NCBI GenBank assembly: GCA_009746045.1
Contig: RPFO01000728.1
Span: 107,717-171,716 of the forward strand
Length of the DNA stretch: 64,000 nucleotides
From: Mesostigma viride
Taxonomy: Eukaryota > Streptophyta > Mesostigmatophyceae > Mesostigmatales > Mesostigmataceae
Direction of reading: 5' to 3'
The notes under the pieces were generated by a model that was not told the origin of the DNA, did no database searches, and was given only the letters and a program-made list of their open reading frames with translations. Each line of letters begins with the position of its first letter. The first letter of the stretch is position 1. The translations under genes and the position numbers were made by a program. This document shows, in pieces, positions 1-10,483 of the stretch.

Positions 1-822
1 TGCTCCCCAGCTGCGAGGTCGATGTGGACCATCGCATCTCCCTCGCCTGGCACGCTTTACGCCAGTACCGGGCCCTGTGGCGCAAGCCCCTGGGCAAGAT
101 CGAGAAACAGGACCTGTTCAAGGTCCTCGTCCTTCCTGTTCTCACGTATGGGGCCGAGACGTGGACCCTCACCGCCGACCTGGCCCGCAAGCTGGACGGC
201 GCGGTCACCAGCATGCTGCGTTCCATTTTCAGAGTAGGATATGCTGCTCATGTCCGCAATGAGGACCTGTACCAGGGCATGCCCTATATCACCAGCACTA
301 TTAAGCAACGACGCCTGCAGCTAGCTAGTAGGGCACCTAGCTCGCACCAACCAGGTAGACACCTCACGTGGCCCCCCCGCAGGACTGCGGCCAGCCCAGC
401 CTGGCCGGCACCTCCTGACGTGGGCTGGGCCCAGTGATGTTAGACGCCGCAAGGCCCGCACCTTCAAAGAACAGCTAGTAGAGGACATGGGGGGCCTAGG
501 CCTCTCTGTGATTTGGAAGAAGATGATGGACAAGGCCCGAAGTGGGCCCAGGTCATAGAGGACAACGAGCCCCCCCCAGTGGGGAAGCGCCCGCGTGTGC
601 AATCCCGTGGGAGGCACGCCAGATAGCTCCCCTAGGGCAGCGTGCGGCTGCCTAGATAGATGTAGTAGTTAGAATGCTGTTAGATAGATGTAGTCTGTAG
701 CCGATGTAGATAGATTAGACCGGTAGGACTGTTTGCACCCATCCATCCATCCATCCATCGGGGTTAATGCTCCGTGACTCCCCAACGGGAGCACGAGTCT
801 AATTAATTAATTAATTAATTAA
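1..822 (+). mobile_element. LINE family A, 3' part (ORF2 C-terminus, 3'UTR, tail)
   Basis: The copy enters from outside the window. Positions 3-437 read as the C-terminal part of a non-LTR reverse transcriptase, with the thumb-region signature LPVLTYGAETWTLT followed by an LDGAVTSMLR...VRNEDLYQGMP segment. The frame breaks near 376 in a C-run and continues in other frames (RRRKARTFKEQLVEDMGG, about 450-500), so this is a dead copy. The 3'UTR carries (CATC)n at about 741-760. The terminus is GTTAATGCTCCGTGACTCCC..GGGAGCACGAGT, which can fold into a hairpin (near GCTCC/GGAGC), followed by an (AATT)n tail at about 800-822. Homology is seen at 2963-3360 and 49413-50905 (minus strand). Confidence 0.85.
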
Positions 823-965
823 TGGCATTCATAGCGATTCGGGCCGCGGTGCCCACACCCCTGTAACTAGGACCTAGATAGCTTATACCATCCATTCCAT
901 CCCATGCTCCCCTCCCACTGAGGACTTATGCTCACGTGACGCAGTCACGTGTCTATTAATTAATT
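822..965 (+). mobile_element. LINE family B, 3'UTR-only copy
   Basis: A 5'-truncated fragment that begins directly after the (AATT)n tail of the preceding copy. It is nearly identical to 1435-1600. It ends in the perfect hairpin CACGTGAC-GCA-GTCACGTG and an (ATTA)n tail. It shows insertion of one element into the microsatellite tail of another. Confidence 0.8.
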
Positions 966-1602
966 TATTAATGTGCTACATGTGGAGCAACGACTCGACG
1001 GCGCCGTCACCAAGATGCTGCGCCAGGCCCTTAACATCCCCTTTGGTTTGCACATTAGTAATGAGGATTTGTACGCTGATTTGCCCTATGTTTCCCACAT
1101 TATTAGGCACAGGCGCCTGGGCCTAGCCGGGCACCTGGCCCGCACAGATCAGGTAGATACATCATATAGACTAGCTGGCACCAAGCCCGCCCAGCCTGGG
1201 CGATATGTCCTCACCTGGCGTGCCCCCGGCCGCGCGCGGCAGGGCCGCCACCCGTGGACTTTTCGTGATAGACTCGGCATGGACATGTGCTACACTAGAC
1301 GTGACGGGCTCACCCCCGGGCAGCCTCCTGGTTTGTCTGTCATATGGAGGCAGATGGTGAGCAAGGATAGATGGCAACTAGTGATGAAGGAGACCACCCC
1401 CAAGCCTGTGGGGGCTCCGCGTGTGACCAAGTATGGCATTCATAGCGATTCGGGCCGCAGTGCCCACACCCCTGTAACTAGGACCTAGATAGCTTATACC
1501 ATCCATTCCCTCCCATGTTCCCCTCCCACTGAGGACTTATGCTCACGTGACGCAGTCACGTGTCTATTAATTAATTAATTAATTAATTAATTAATTAATT
1601 AA
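965..1602 (+). mobile_element. LINE family B, ORF2 C-terminus plus 3'UTR
   Basis: The frame 973-1488 is collinear with the family A RT C-terminus (RLDGAVTKML..ISNEDLYADLPYV..RHRRLGLAGHLART) but clearly diverged, so it is a second LINE family. It is followed by a 3'UTR, the hairpin CACGTGAC-GCA-GTCACGTG at about 1545-1563 and an (AATT)n tail to about 1602. The 5' edge carries GTGCTACATGT, an 11-base match to the start of the family C terminus, suggesting a template jump at insertion. Confidence 0.8.
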
Positions 1603-2123
1603 TGTGCTACATATACTCCCAGCTTCAACAGCAGACGCTTGACCTCCGCGAGGAGGCCGAGCTCGCCAAGCGCAGCCTCAACGTCATTGTCAAGAACTTC
1701 AAGATGGAGGAAGGTGAGAATTCCGAGAAGCTTTTGCATGCGTTTGAGAGAGAAATCCTTGGTCGCATGGGCCTTAACGGTGAGATCGAGCTGGCCGCCC
1801 ACCGCCTTCCCCGCGCGCGGGGTAAGGCAGGGCCGCCCCCGCTCCTTCTCACCTTTAAGACCCCGGCGGACAAGATTTCTTTTCTCAGTCGCCGCAAGCG
1901 GCTCGAGAAGACTCTCTTCACCCTTGATGACGACTTGACCCTGGCGCAGCAACAACGGCGACGGGAGCTATGGCCGACCTACCTCCAGCTCCGGCAGACC
2001 AAGGCGGGACAGCCGGTGTACTGGAAGGGGGCGGCCATCTACGTCGGCCATAAGCCCTGGCAGGCGACCCCCTCCCCCCCGCGGCCCCAGCGACTCCAGA
2101 CGCCCCAGCTTAGGGGAATATAG
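1602..2123 (+). pseudogene. LINE ORF1 (RNA-binding domain) fragment, family C
   Basis: The frame encodes an L1-ORF1p-like C-terminal half. An RRM-like stretch starts VIVKNFKMEEGE, continues through AAHRLPRARGK and FLSRRKRLEK, and is followed by the CTD-like block TLDDDLTLAQQQRRRELWP..GQPVYWKG. The coiled-coil N-terminus is missing, so the copy is 5'-truncated. It stops at 2121-2123 and the element's 3'UTR follows with no ORF2. The first 18 bases (GTGCTACATATACTCCCA) are the start of the family C 3' terminus fused to ORF1, a chimeric 5' junction. In the ORF1p family this protein is an RNA-binding trimer forming retrotransposition RNPs; here it is a remnant. Confidence 0.8.
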
Positions 2124-2595
2124 CAGTAGTAGTGTAGAATAGATAGACCGTGGCCATGTACATGTACGCCTCCTAGAGGCACTATCTCAGCTAAGCCACG
2201 CGCTTTACTTAATCATGTACATGTGTGCCTATTATGAGCCACACCCCAGATGATGCCTAGCTTTATTTAGTTCTGTTGTGCCTATGCAGGGAATAACTCT
2301 CTGCTGAGACGCCATGCCCTAGCTTCTTTGTATAGCTATGCTGATCTTCCCCCCCATGACAGGCTCCCCCTTCGCTGGGCATAGCTTGAAGATCATGGGG
2401 CTGCCAGTGCCCTGGTGCACCTAGAGCAAGGGTCCTTTACATCCCCACCCTTGCAGGAAGTAGCTTAGGATGTATGATAGGCCATACGCCCCCTCTCAAG
2501 GGCTATGTGCTACATATACTCCCAACGGAGTTATGTTACAATACAATACAATACAATACAATATACTCCCAACGGAGTTATGTTCCTAATTAATT
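2124..2595 (+). mobile_element. LINE family C 3'UTR and tail (ORF1-only element)
   Basis: About 380 bases of 3'UTR directly follow the ORF1 stop. The terminus GTGCTACATATACTCCCAAC contains the hairpin ACTCC-CAAC-GGAGT and is followed by an (ACAAT)n tail at 2538-2562. A second, minimal copy of the terminus (about 22 bp) follows with a (TTAA)n tail. The same 3'UTR recurs at 41225-41395, 24800-24870 and 49895-50320. Confidence 0.8.
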
Positions 2596-2962
2596 AATTA
2601 ATTAATTAATGATTGACAAGGAGAAATGGGCTGCCATCTGCGAGAAGCACCTTCCTGAGGGGTATGCTCCTGTTTTCTCCCCACGGGCCCCGCGGCCCGT
2701 TGCTAGCCAGGGTAGAAGTCTGCAGGTGGAGGTTATTGGTCCTGAGGATAGCCGCTACACTACCGCCCCGTCTGCCATTACAGTAGAGGACAGCTCGGAT
2801 GAGGATTACATCCCCATCTAGTGCTTAACGGTTGGGGGATGATGCAGACGATATTTGTTTAAACTTTTGTGTAATTATTTTTCTAATGAGATTAGCATAG
2901 TACTCCGTGGCACGCCTTTGCGCATGACACGCAAGTACTTACTTACTTACTTACTTACTTAC
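2596..2962 (+). mobile_element. LINE family D 3' end
   Basis: The frame 2609-2821 begins MIDKEKWAAICEKHLPEGY, matching the extreme C-terminus of the family A ORF2 product (MMDKAKWAQVIEDN at about 49690), and ends at a stop. The 3'UTR includes AATGAGATTAGCATAGTACT, the short hairpin TTGCG-CATGACA-CGCAA and a (TTAC)n tail at 2934-2961. Related termini lie at 3466-3535 (plus) and 27503-27575 (minus). Confidence 0.7.
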
Positions 2963-3360
2963 GTCTCGGCCCCGTACGAAAGTACAGGGAGGACCAGGAC
3001 CTTAAACAGGTCCTGTTTCTCTATCTTGCCCAAGGGCTTGCGCCACAGGGCCTGGTATTGGCGTAAAGCGTGCCAGGCGAGGGAGATACGGTGGTCCACA
3101 TCGGCCTCGCAGCTGGGGAGGAGGCTGCCCAGCAACTTAAACGGTCCCGATACACGACTCGAGAGCCGTCAAGGAGAAAGAGGGCGGGCAGTGGCTGAGT
3201 GAGCCCAATCGCCAGAGCCTCTGTCTTCTTGCTGACCTCAAGCCCCACTGCACGGGCCTCGATTGCCAGGCAGTCAAGCCACGTCTGCACGTGCTCAGTG
3301 CCCTCGAAGAGGGTGGTGTCGTCTGCATAGATGATGTCCGCCAGCTATAGGGTTGGGGCA
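2963..3360 (-). pseudogene. LINE family A reverse transcriptase fragment with YADD motif
   Basis: On the minus strand this copy encodes the RT catalytic motif LADIIYADDTTLFEGTEHV, then ARAVGLEVSKKTEALAIG, and after a frameshift FKLLGSLLPSCEADVDHR, which joins the start of the 1-437 copy. YADD supplies the two catalytic aspartates of the polymerase palm. The fragment is truncated at about 2963 by the (TTAC)n tail of the family D copy. On the other side it abuts an (AATT)n tail (3361-3379) and the inverted family A terminus to about 3405. Confidence 0.85.
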
Positions 3361-3535
3361 TTAATTAATTAATTAATTAGACTCGTGCTCCCGTTGGGGC
3401 ATTGTACATGCAGACGATCGAGCTTAGCTTGTTTGACTTCGGTGTTATGACGTTTGTGTTATGTCATAATGAGATTAGCTAGCATGGTACTCCATGACAT
3501 GCCCCCACGCACAGCTTGCAAGTACTCACTTGTTT
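3361..3535. mobile_element. LINE termini: family A (minus) then family D-like (plus)
   Basis: Positions 3361-3405 hold (TTAA)n plus the reverse complement of the family A terminus (ACTCGTGCTCCCGTTGGGG). Positions 3466-3535 match the family D end (AATGAGATTAGC...GTACTCCATGACATGC...GCTTGCAAGTACTCAC). No coding sequence is seen. Confidence 0.6.
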
Positions 3536-3651
3536 ATGAACATCTATATCTGCGATGCACACCATAGAGTTGTGTCCATGACATGGACGGTTTTACTGTA
3601 CTTCGGACATGGCTGCGCAAGCCGCACGTGTCACTGTTAGCAATGGCTAGT

Positions 3652-6600
3652 TCAGTTCACGGTGAAAGAATCAATGACGATAGCCAGCTTCTCCTTAAGC
3701 TTCGCGAAACGCTTCTCGTTGCAGCCCGCGGTAACTGTGAAGAACCGCCCTGCAGGAGCCGCACAGAAGGGCGCGTGAACAAGCAAAATAATTAATTGGC
3801 ATCACACAGGACCACGTAATCTGCTATGACAAAAAAAAATCTCTCCTAGCTAGAATACAGAAACTCGTGGAACTTGTGGGATCATGAATGTCAATGAAGT
3901 TAGTAAAACAATGTCCACGGCTACTCATCTCCACCTCCATTCATATTCATCATCCTGAACGGCTCGACAAACACGGACAAGATAGGAGCAGTCTCGAGCT
4001 ACTATGGTCCGGATTCTCCAGAGTTCTGGCCTGTGCTGGTTGTCTCGTTGGTACTGCTAGGATTATTTAGAGCTGGTGACGTAACGCGCGAGGCAAGGGT
4101 GTGCGATGCACTGGCTAGTTCTTCATGCATCCCATCCGGTCTTCCTGCCCACCATGCCTTAGCAGTCTCTTGACCGATACCGGTCAAGCAGTAACGACTA
4201 ATCCATGCAACACGCTGCCAACACGTCCGACAATCACAAATGGAAACTGGGCCCATGCATTCCCATTTCTGACCAGACTTCCATGCGGGGATTCCCAGGC
4301 AGAAGCCAGCAAGAGGGATATTTAAAACATCCACTTAGCAAGAAAAGAGAGACACAAAGTTGGCGCCCTGAAAAACAAGACAATGCCCAGGTAAGAGTTA
4401 ACATCAAGGAGACAACCAGTTAACATATACGTATACGACCAAACATGGGAAACCAGGTGATGGAAACTAAGGATGACATGGCCCCGTGAACACCAGCATT
4501 GCCTGTGGCATGCCACACAGTCTCGCTCAAAGTGACTATGTATAGTAGTAGGTTGGCTACAGCTCCCACACACAGTGACTACGCACCATCGCTGGCAGTG
4601 ATCACAAACCGCTTCCTTGTGGGTAATCTAATGTTACCCATCATCATTGGCAGTGATGTTGGGTAAAGAATATATTAAAGAATATATTAAAGAATATATG
4701 TGGCCCTATATTCTTCGAGTGGCTGGGTTGTCCTACCTGACCATACCATTGCTGACAGTGATAACGTATGCTTTCAGTGGATTGGCTGTCCTACTTTACT
4801 TGCCATGGCTGACAGTGACCACGTTTGATTCAGTGGCTTGGTTGCCCCACCTTACGTACCGTTACTGGCCGTCATCATAACACCATTCTACTATCAGCAG
4901 GACCACTTTACATACCGTTGCTGACGGTGACCACGCCCAGTTGGTGGCGCACGTAGCCCTGCTTGTTGGTGGCCTGCGTCTTGAACTCAAACACATAATA
5001 CTTGCGGCCGTCCACCACTTTCTGCGAGCAGACAACAGGCGCATGACAAGGCGCAGGCGATAACCACGTGCATAGGCCACACACAAAGTACGCGAGTGCC
5101 ATGGTCAGGAGAAATCGCATGTGCGAACCATGAAGGGGGTTCAGAGGCAGGGAGAGGTGGATCTCGGGAAACTGACCACTGTAACGACAAGGACAGTGTT
5201 TCTAGTAAGGGTTTTTGCTCGCGTCAGCCTGGCTGACTCGCCGCCGTTGGCGGCGCGTCAGACAGCTGACTCGTTGCCAACGGCGGCAAGTTAGCCAATG
5301 GAAGCTCAAGTGGGGAATCCGAAAGGGGTTCTCTTGCTACAGGGCCGAACGACCCCTGAGATAAGGTTTGGGGCACATGTCTAGCTTTTGAGTCAGTCTG
5401 ACTTGTAAAAGCGCAGCGAGAAATGGGTTCGATCCATGATACAAAATTCAGAATAATATGACCTACTTCAACTGTTTTTCTTAATTTACTGTTACACTTA
5501 ATTAGGATGGCATCCACAATGCCACAGCCCAGTACGGCACACACCCACATAAAACTTATTATTTATCAAACTTAAAATAAAAGACTTTAATGATGAGCTC
5601 GTGAACACTAGTGATGTCCCAGCTAGTGGCATGGCAAAACGACCGGCCTGGGGGCTCACCAGCATTGCTGGACTGAGCCAATGCTGCTGCTACACCACTG
5701 GCAGCATTGCTATCATTTCCCCTTTTCCTCTTGCTGCGGTTCAGCTCGTTTGCTGCCTGGCCTACGCCAACAATGGCACGTGAACTAGGCGCAGGCGCTT
5801 TGGCCATGTCGGCGGCCTGTTTCGGCATAAAAAAAGCTGCGGTCCCCCAGATTTAATTTTCCCCAGTATTCCTTCCGGCGCCATCCCTTCACCCAAAAAC
5901 TTCCACCCCCCAGGTCACTAACTTTTCTAGTTGACTATCAGACTAAACCATTAACGTTGTTAAATGTGTATACAATAATATTTCTGACCCGGCCCGAAAT
6001 TTCACCTACGCATCTAGTAATGAATGGATCCAACAAATCTAAAGCGTTAATCAACACACCTGGAATCCGATTCAAAGCAATCTACAAGGAAAGGATGTTC
6101 ATCTAAATCAGGCAACCTCGCAAAGCTGCGTCAATCAGCTCATCAATCATATTCCGGAGGATCGACCATTGCCAGTCGTCCTCGGCTAGGTATTGTGCTA
6201 CCACTTCGCATTCGTCTCGAACAGTGGTCTAGACTCTAGAAGTCTCGTCACTCTCGCTGCCAAGCAGGCAAGGGCCGGCAGGTCTGGCACTTGGCATGGT
6301 AACGGGCTGTTCAGGATTCCGCACTGTCTGACGCATAGACTCGGTGCACATGAGTACTGACGTGCTGCCTAAATTTACGCGTCAGATGACTGACGTGCAG
6401 TCAAAATTTACGCGTCAGACGACTGACGCGGGGCCAAAATTTACGCGTCAGCTGTCTGACGTGCGGACTAAAAAGTCGGACGCGTCAGACACTGACGCGT
6501 CAGCGGCTGACGTATACGTCCCGTTACTAGAAACACTGGACAAGGATTCACGAAGGACGGCCAGCCCTTTCCAAATATAAGGTATTACGGGTATATAGGC

Positions 6601-9236
6601 CTACATGAATATATTCATATATTATTTAAGTTATCATGTAAAATAATAAATTCCTATATCAAGGAGACAACCATTCCTATATACATGTAGGCCTATATAC
6701 CCAAAATACTAGCAAATATTCAGAAGGCATTACCTCCCGGACATTGAGCAGCTCGGGCGTCTGCTCGGGCGGGGTCAGCACACGCTTCACGAGTGTCTCG
6801 GCCACCAGCTCGGGGGGCCCAAACTCCTCGATGCTCGACTTGGTCGTGTCGATGATGTTGACGGCCACGTTCTCCAGCGGCTCAATCACGTCCTTGTAGA
6901 CGACATCCTGGCCCTTGACGACCACCTCCTGGCGGAGTAGAGAGTTGGGTGGGTGGTGACGTAATGCCAGTTGCTTCGTAATGTCAGTTTGTTAGCTTTG
7001 GCTGCGCCGTGCTTTTGCATTCGACGTCCTGGCCCTTGACCACCACCTCCTGGTGTGGGCAGGGCATTGGTAGGCGTATACAAAGACAGCTGGGTGGGTT
7101 AACCACATCAGACTATGGCCAGTTGTTTGGTTGGCTTGTTAGTGGCTAAATGACATCCTTGTACACCAGGACCTTGCCCTTAACCCATTGACCACCGCTT
7201 CCTCGTGTGGGCAGGGATATGGTAGGAGTAGGAGAACAAGGAAGCTGTTAACTAGTTGAGTTGCTAGCCCACCCTTGGCCACCACGTCGCCGATGTAGCA
7301 GGCCACCAACCAACCAAGGAACGAACCAACCAAGAAACTGGGAAAAGAACCAAGCAAGAGCCAACCAACCAAGAAACAACGCATGTGTGCGAGCACTTGC
7401 CTGCCACCCCACGGGGTACAACAGGCTGTAGCCGTCTTGGATGTCCGTCAGGGGGTTGAAGCCAGAGGGAGCTGGGGGCCCAAGAAATGGCAAAACAACA
7501 GGCAACCCAATGTGTGGACGGGGGGAGGGGGCAGGCGGGGGAGGGGGCAGGCGGGGGAGGGGGCAGGCGGGGGAGGGGTTGGGGGGTGGGGGGGCTTGGG
7601 CGAGGAGGAAAGGGGGGGGGGGGGGGGGGGGAAGGCGAGGGGAAGGCGGGGTGAGAAGAACACATGGGGGGAAGCGACAGGAGCCTTGCTTCCAAAAGGG
7701 CGCCATGTGGGCTGGTTGCTGTGCCATGTGGGCTGGTTGGTGTGCCATGTGGGCTGGTTGGTGTGCCATGTGGGCTGGTTGGTGTGCCATGTGGGCTGGT
7801 TGGTGTGCCATGTGGGCTGGTTGGTGTGCCATGTGGGCTGGTTGGTGTGCCATGTGGGCTGGTTGGTGTGTCATGTGGGCTGGTTGGTGTGCCATGTGGG
7901 CTGGTTGGTGTGCCATGTGGGCTGGTTGGTGTGCCATGTGGGCTGGTCGGTGTGCCATGTGGGCTGGTTGGTGTGCCATGTGGGCTGGTTGGTGTGCCAT
8001 GTGGGCTGGTTGGTGTGCCATGTGGGCTGGTTGGTGTGCCATGTGGGCTGGTTGGTGTGCCATGTGGGCTGGTTGGTGTGCCATGTGGGCTGGTTGGTGT
8101 GCCATGTGGGCTGGTTGGTGTGCCATGTGGGCAGTGCTGTAGCCTCCGGCAGGCAAGCAAACGAAGTGGTTTGAAGCGCACAGGTACTAGACCTGCTGAT
8201 GGCATTGTGGTGCGCTTAATGGTAGCGGCTACCCCACAACCGCAATCACAGCCTCCAAACCCCGTCTCCTTAGGTGCGACAGCATCACGCGGTTTGCACA
8301 TCTGTTCTGGCTGGCTGCTCTACCATGGGCCTGCCGATCTGAAGCTCCACAGGTTAATGAGTCCCAGACTTCTACTACCGCTACCTTGGGGTGGCTTTCT
8401 CCATGCTGGTCACAATCATCCTTCATCAAAGGCAGGCCCTCTAGTCAGCAAACCAAGGGCAAATTTTGCCTCTGCATGTTATATGGGCTATTATATGTGC
8501 TTATCATGAGATATATATGAGCATATCATTCAATACCTAGGGAAGGCCCTGCAGGCAGTGACCTTCAGGTTGACCATTTTATTGGTAGTTTATAATTTAC
8601 GATAGGACCCAGTACCGAGTTTAATATAAGGCAGCCCGCCCACAGGCAGCATCGACAGGGATAGCTTGCTAGCATCACAGGATACAATATGATACAATAT
8701 GATACAATATGATACAATGCGATGCTAAACACTGAGAGTCAAGCCTTACCTATACATCCAGTGAAAAGTCTCTCATAAACACCCTGTGTAAAGTCTTATT
8801 TACACACCCAGTGCCCGATTTTACTTAAACACCCAGTGCCGATTCTTACTTACATACCCAGTGCTGAGTCTTACTTGAATACCTAGTGTCAAGTCTTGCA
8901 AAAACACCCAGTTTCCAGTCGCACGTAGGGCGGCAACGGCAGGCAGCTGCATAGAGACTCTATTTTGATGGTCCTGTGGCTCCTAGACTTTGATGCCTAA
9001 TATTGATAGAAAGCAACATTTTCAAAGCGTTCATACCCCGTGACTTTCCCAGTGGACGCAACTCAAGAGGATGAATGAATGAATGAATACAGCCTAACGA
9101 TTAAAGAGTGGAAAACACCTGTTCTTACCTAGGGCAGCCCCTGCAGGGAGCGAGGCGAGCGCTGGGGATAGGGCGGTCGCCGCCGCGACCATGGCCAGGA
9201 ACTGACGACGCGCGAACGCTGGCGCCGCGTCGGCAT
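3652..9236 (-). CDS. PPL1: PsbP-like protein 1 (thylakoid lumen), 5 exons found, N-terminus missing
   Basis: Exons on the minus strand: 9129-9236 (5' acceptor tentative), 7401-7471, 6734-6928, 4916-5021, 3652-3749; all phases agree. The first exon found encodes a twin-arginine lumen signal: FARRQFLAMVAAATALS, a hydrophobic core, then an Ala-rich cleavage region. The mature part carries PsbP-family landmarks: DGYSLLYPVGWQ, VYKDVIEPLENV, EEFGPPELVAETLVKRVL, VVDGRKYYVFEFK and a final exon RFFTVTAGCNEKRF..VIDSFTVN. Order and wording fit PPL1, a lumenal PsbP paralogue linked with PSII repair in plants; PPL2/PnsL1 fits less well. TNKQGYVR is an insertion relative to land-plant proteins as I recall them. 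The 7401 donor is GC type (CAG|GCAAGT). The chloroplast transit peptide and ATG lie upstream of 9236 and were not found. The gene is divergent from PIGF. Confidence 0.9.
4038..4050 (-). repeat. 13-bp CAAGGAGACAACC insert, variant copy
   Basis: On the minus strand CAACGAGACAACC (12/13 match to the dispersed 13-mer), followed by AG as in several other copies. Direct repeats here are weak (AGCAGTAC/AGCACAGG). It lies in the PPL1 last intron. Confidence 0.35.
4396..4426 (+). repeat. 13-bp insert with perfect 9-bp direct repeats
   Basis: AGTTAACAT at 4396-4404, CAAGGAGACAACC at 4405-4417, AGTTAACAT at 4418-4426. The 13-mer sits exactly between two copies of the target, as expected for insertion with target-site duplication. 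It lies in the PPL1 last intron. Confidence 0.8.
4575..4880 (-). repeat. Degenerate tandem copies of the PPL1 exon 4916-5021 splice-donor junction
   Basis: The true exon end and donor read GTGGTCACCGTCAGCAACG|GTATGTAAAG. The downstream intron holds about five degraded copies of the same segment at roughly 50-65-bp intervals (for example 4742-4767, 4793-4830, 4848-4880). Confidence 0.6.
5224..5300. repeat. GC-rich inverted repeat
   Basis: GCTGACTCGCCGCCGTTGGC and GCCAACGGCGGCAAGTTAGC form opposing arms around a GCGTCAGACAGCTGAC centre, capable of a strong stem. It lies in PPL1 intron 5022-6733. The centre CGTCAGACAGCTGAC recurs inverted and exact at about 6446-6460. Confidence 0.55.
6345..6515. 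repeat. Palindromic TGACG/CGTCAG tandem units
   Basis: About four units of roughly 40 bp, each built as TTTACGCGTCAG..GACTGACGYG, ending in stacked TGACGCGTCAG palindromes. It lies inside a PPL1 intron. The core resembles bZIP-type TGACG sites, but no regulatory role can be shown from sequence. Confidence 0.5.
6650..6682 (+). repeat. 13-bp insert with perfect 10-bp direct repeats
   Basis: ATTCCTATAT at 6650-6659, CAAGGAGACAACC at 6660-6672, ATTCCTATAT at 6673-6682. Same core as 4405-4417 with an unrelated flank. It lies in a PPL1 intron. Confidence 0.8.
7020..7220 (-). repeat. Copies of the PPL1 exon 6734-6928 splice-acceptor junction
   Basis: The true acceptor is CTCCGCCAG|GAGGTGGTCGTCAAG. 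Two degraded copies lie upstream in the intron: about 7030-7066 (GGAGGTGGTGGTCAAGGGCC) and about 7148-7215 (GTCCTGGTGTACAAGGATGT and neighbouring bases). They keep recognisable exon-coding sequence but are interrupted. Confidence 0.65.
7509..7660 (+). repeat. G-rich low-complexity tract
   Basis: Degenerate (GGGGGCAGGC)n followed by a run of about 23 G. It lies in PPL1 intron 7472-9128 and is non-coding. Confidence 0.8.
7700..8132 (+). repeat. 21-bp minisatellite, about 20 units
   Basis: The unit CCATGTGGGCTGGTTGGTGT plus G is repeated almost perfectly. Since 21 is divisible by 3, it leaves several frames open on both strands; these are not genes. It lies in a PPL1 intron. Confidence 0.92.
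8535..8566 (-). repeat. Copy of the PPL1 exon 9129-9236 splice-donor junction
   Basis: On the minus strand CCTGCAGGGCCTTCCCTAGG followed by TATTG, against the true exon end and donor CCTGCAGGGGCTGCCCTAG|GTAAG. It lies about 560 bp into the intron. Nearby 8740-8920 holds degenerate units of about 36 bp (ACACCCAGTGC..), and 8682-8718 holds (GATACAATAT)n. Confidence 0.6.
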
Positions 9237-10258
9237 CTGGGGGATGAAGGCACGCGCACGTGTCGGCGGTGGCATTAACGACGCGACAAGATCGACAGTA
9301 ACGCTTTACAGTACCATCTATGGAAGGGCCGATACCACGTGATCTGGGTCCGGAGGAAGCAGGTCACACCATGGAAGACCGGCCTATTGCTAGGCCATGG
9401 TCTGACGGTCATGGTGGAGGGAAAGGAGAAACGCATGGTGTTTGCGAACTCGAGAGTTTGTGCGACTGCGTACGTTACAAACCCACCAAATTGGAATCCA
9501 GCGAACAGTGGCTTCTTCAGACATCTACAGCATGCACATATGCTAACATTCTTGTCATCCTCCGCCGATCACCTTGAAGTGCATGCCTATAAAAGCTACT
9601 ATCTGGAAAATCCCAGCCGGCCTTATCCATTCCCGCTCACCTGCGCAAAGGTGGGCTTCTGTTGCAGGGACGAACGTAAGTTTATCCTTGCGCACTTGGG
9701 CAGCGTTTTTTACCCGTAGAGGCGTACCCTTCAATTGAGATTTGATCTGTTGAAAAAATATATTACACGGTTTCGAGTACGACACAGCATGAGACCTTCT
9801 ACTGCCGTAATTTCATGGGAAGATAAACCATGGACGCAATGCTGCAATTACACGAAGAAACTTCAAAGCTACAAACGCACATTTTTTGGCGCAGCAGTGC
9901 CGCTGGACAGCGAAGCCACAACGGAGGATTGCTGGGTGATTGACATTGCCATTCTATGGTAAGAATATAGGGTGAGTAAAGGCGCCTGCTCTGGATGAGA
10001 TAGGTTTCAATGTCTTCCTGGAGTAAGTACGCTCGCGTGGCGATGTCGCGTGACGTGTCACTCTGTGCGCCCACGGACGGGGCAACGTGCTGTCCAACGT
10101 TGTACCAATCTCCTAGAGCCAGGAGCCTGTTCCGGACAGATCCATGCGGGCCGGATAGATAATCGCGTGGGTCGAATGCCTTCGCTGGAGGAATTCTTGG
10201 TGCAGCTCTTGGTGCATATGCACACGGAGTTCATGGTGTCTCAGTTCTCTTGTAACTA
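9237..10258. other. PPL1 upstream / PIGF-PPL1 intergenic region
   Basis: This stretch must contain the missing PPL1 first exon(s) and part of a divergent promoter region. I could not identify a transit-peptide exon with a convincing ATG and donor. No other coding sequence is supported. Confidence 0.4.
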
Positions 10259-10481
10259 CAGTCATTCACGCCTTAAGTTGGGTTGGCTTAAGTTGGGTTC
10301 ACGCCTTAAGTTGGGTCGAATTGAATTCCGGCGTTCTAAGTTCAAAGTAGTTCAGAATACTATGTTTTAGTATCTTTAGTTCAAATTAGTAGAATTAAGT
10401 AGAGTCATTCACGCCTTAAGTTGGGTTCACGCCTTAAAGGTTGACAAAAACCACGAACCCAACTTAAGGCGTGAATGACTG
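10259..10481. mobile_element. 223-bp MITE with TA target duplication
   Basis: Perfect 26-bp terminal inverted repeats beginning CAGTCATTCACGCCTTAAGT, flanked by TA on both sides (10257-10258, 10482-10483). The subterminal motif TTCACGCCTTAAGTTGGGT repeats inside. TIRs starting CAGT plus TA duplication fit a non-autonomous Tc1/mariner/pogo-type element. No transposase is present. Confidence 0.85.
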
Positions 10482-10483
10482 TA

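Noticed and set aside
7248..8301. His/Pro-rich and Trp/Gly-rich proteins over the 21-bp array
   Set aside because: Same artefact; the array is inside a PPL1 intron.
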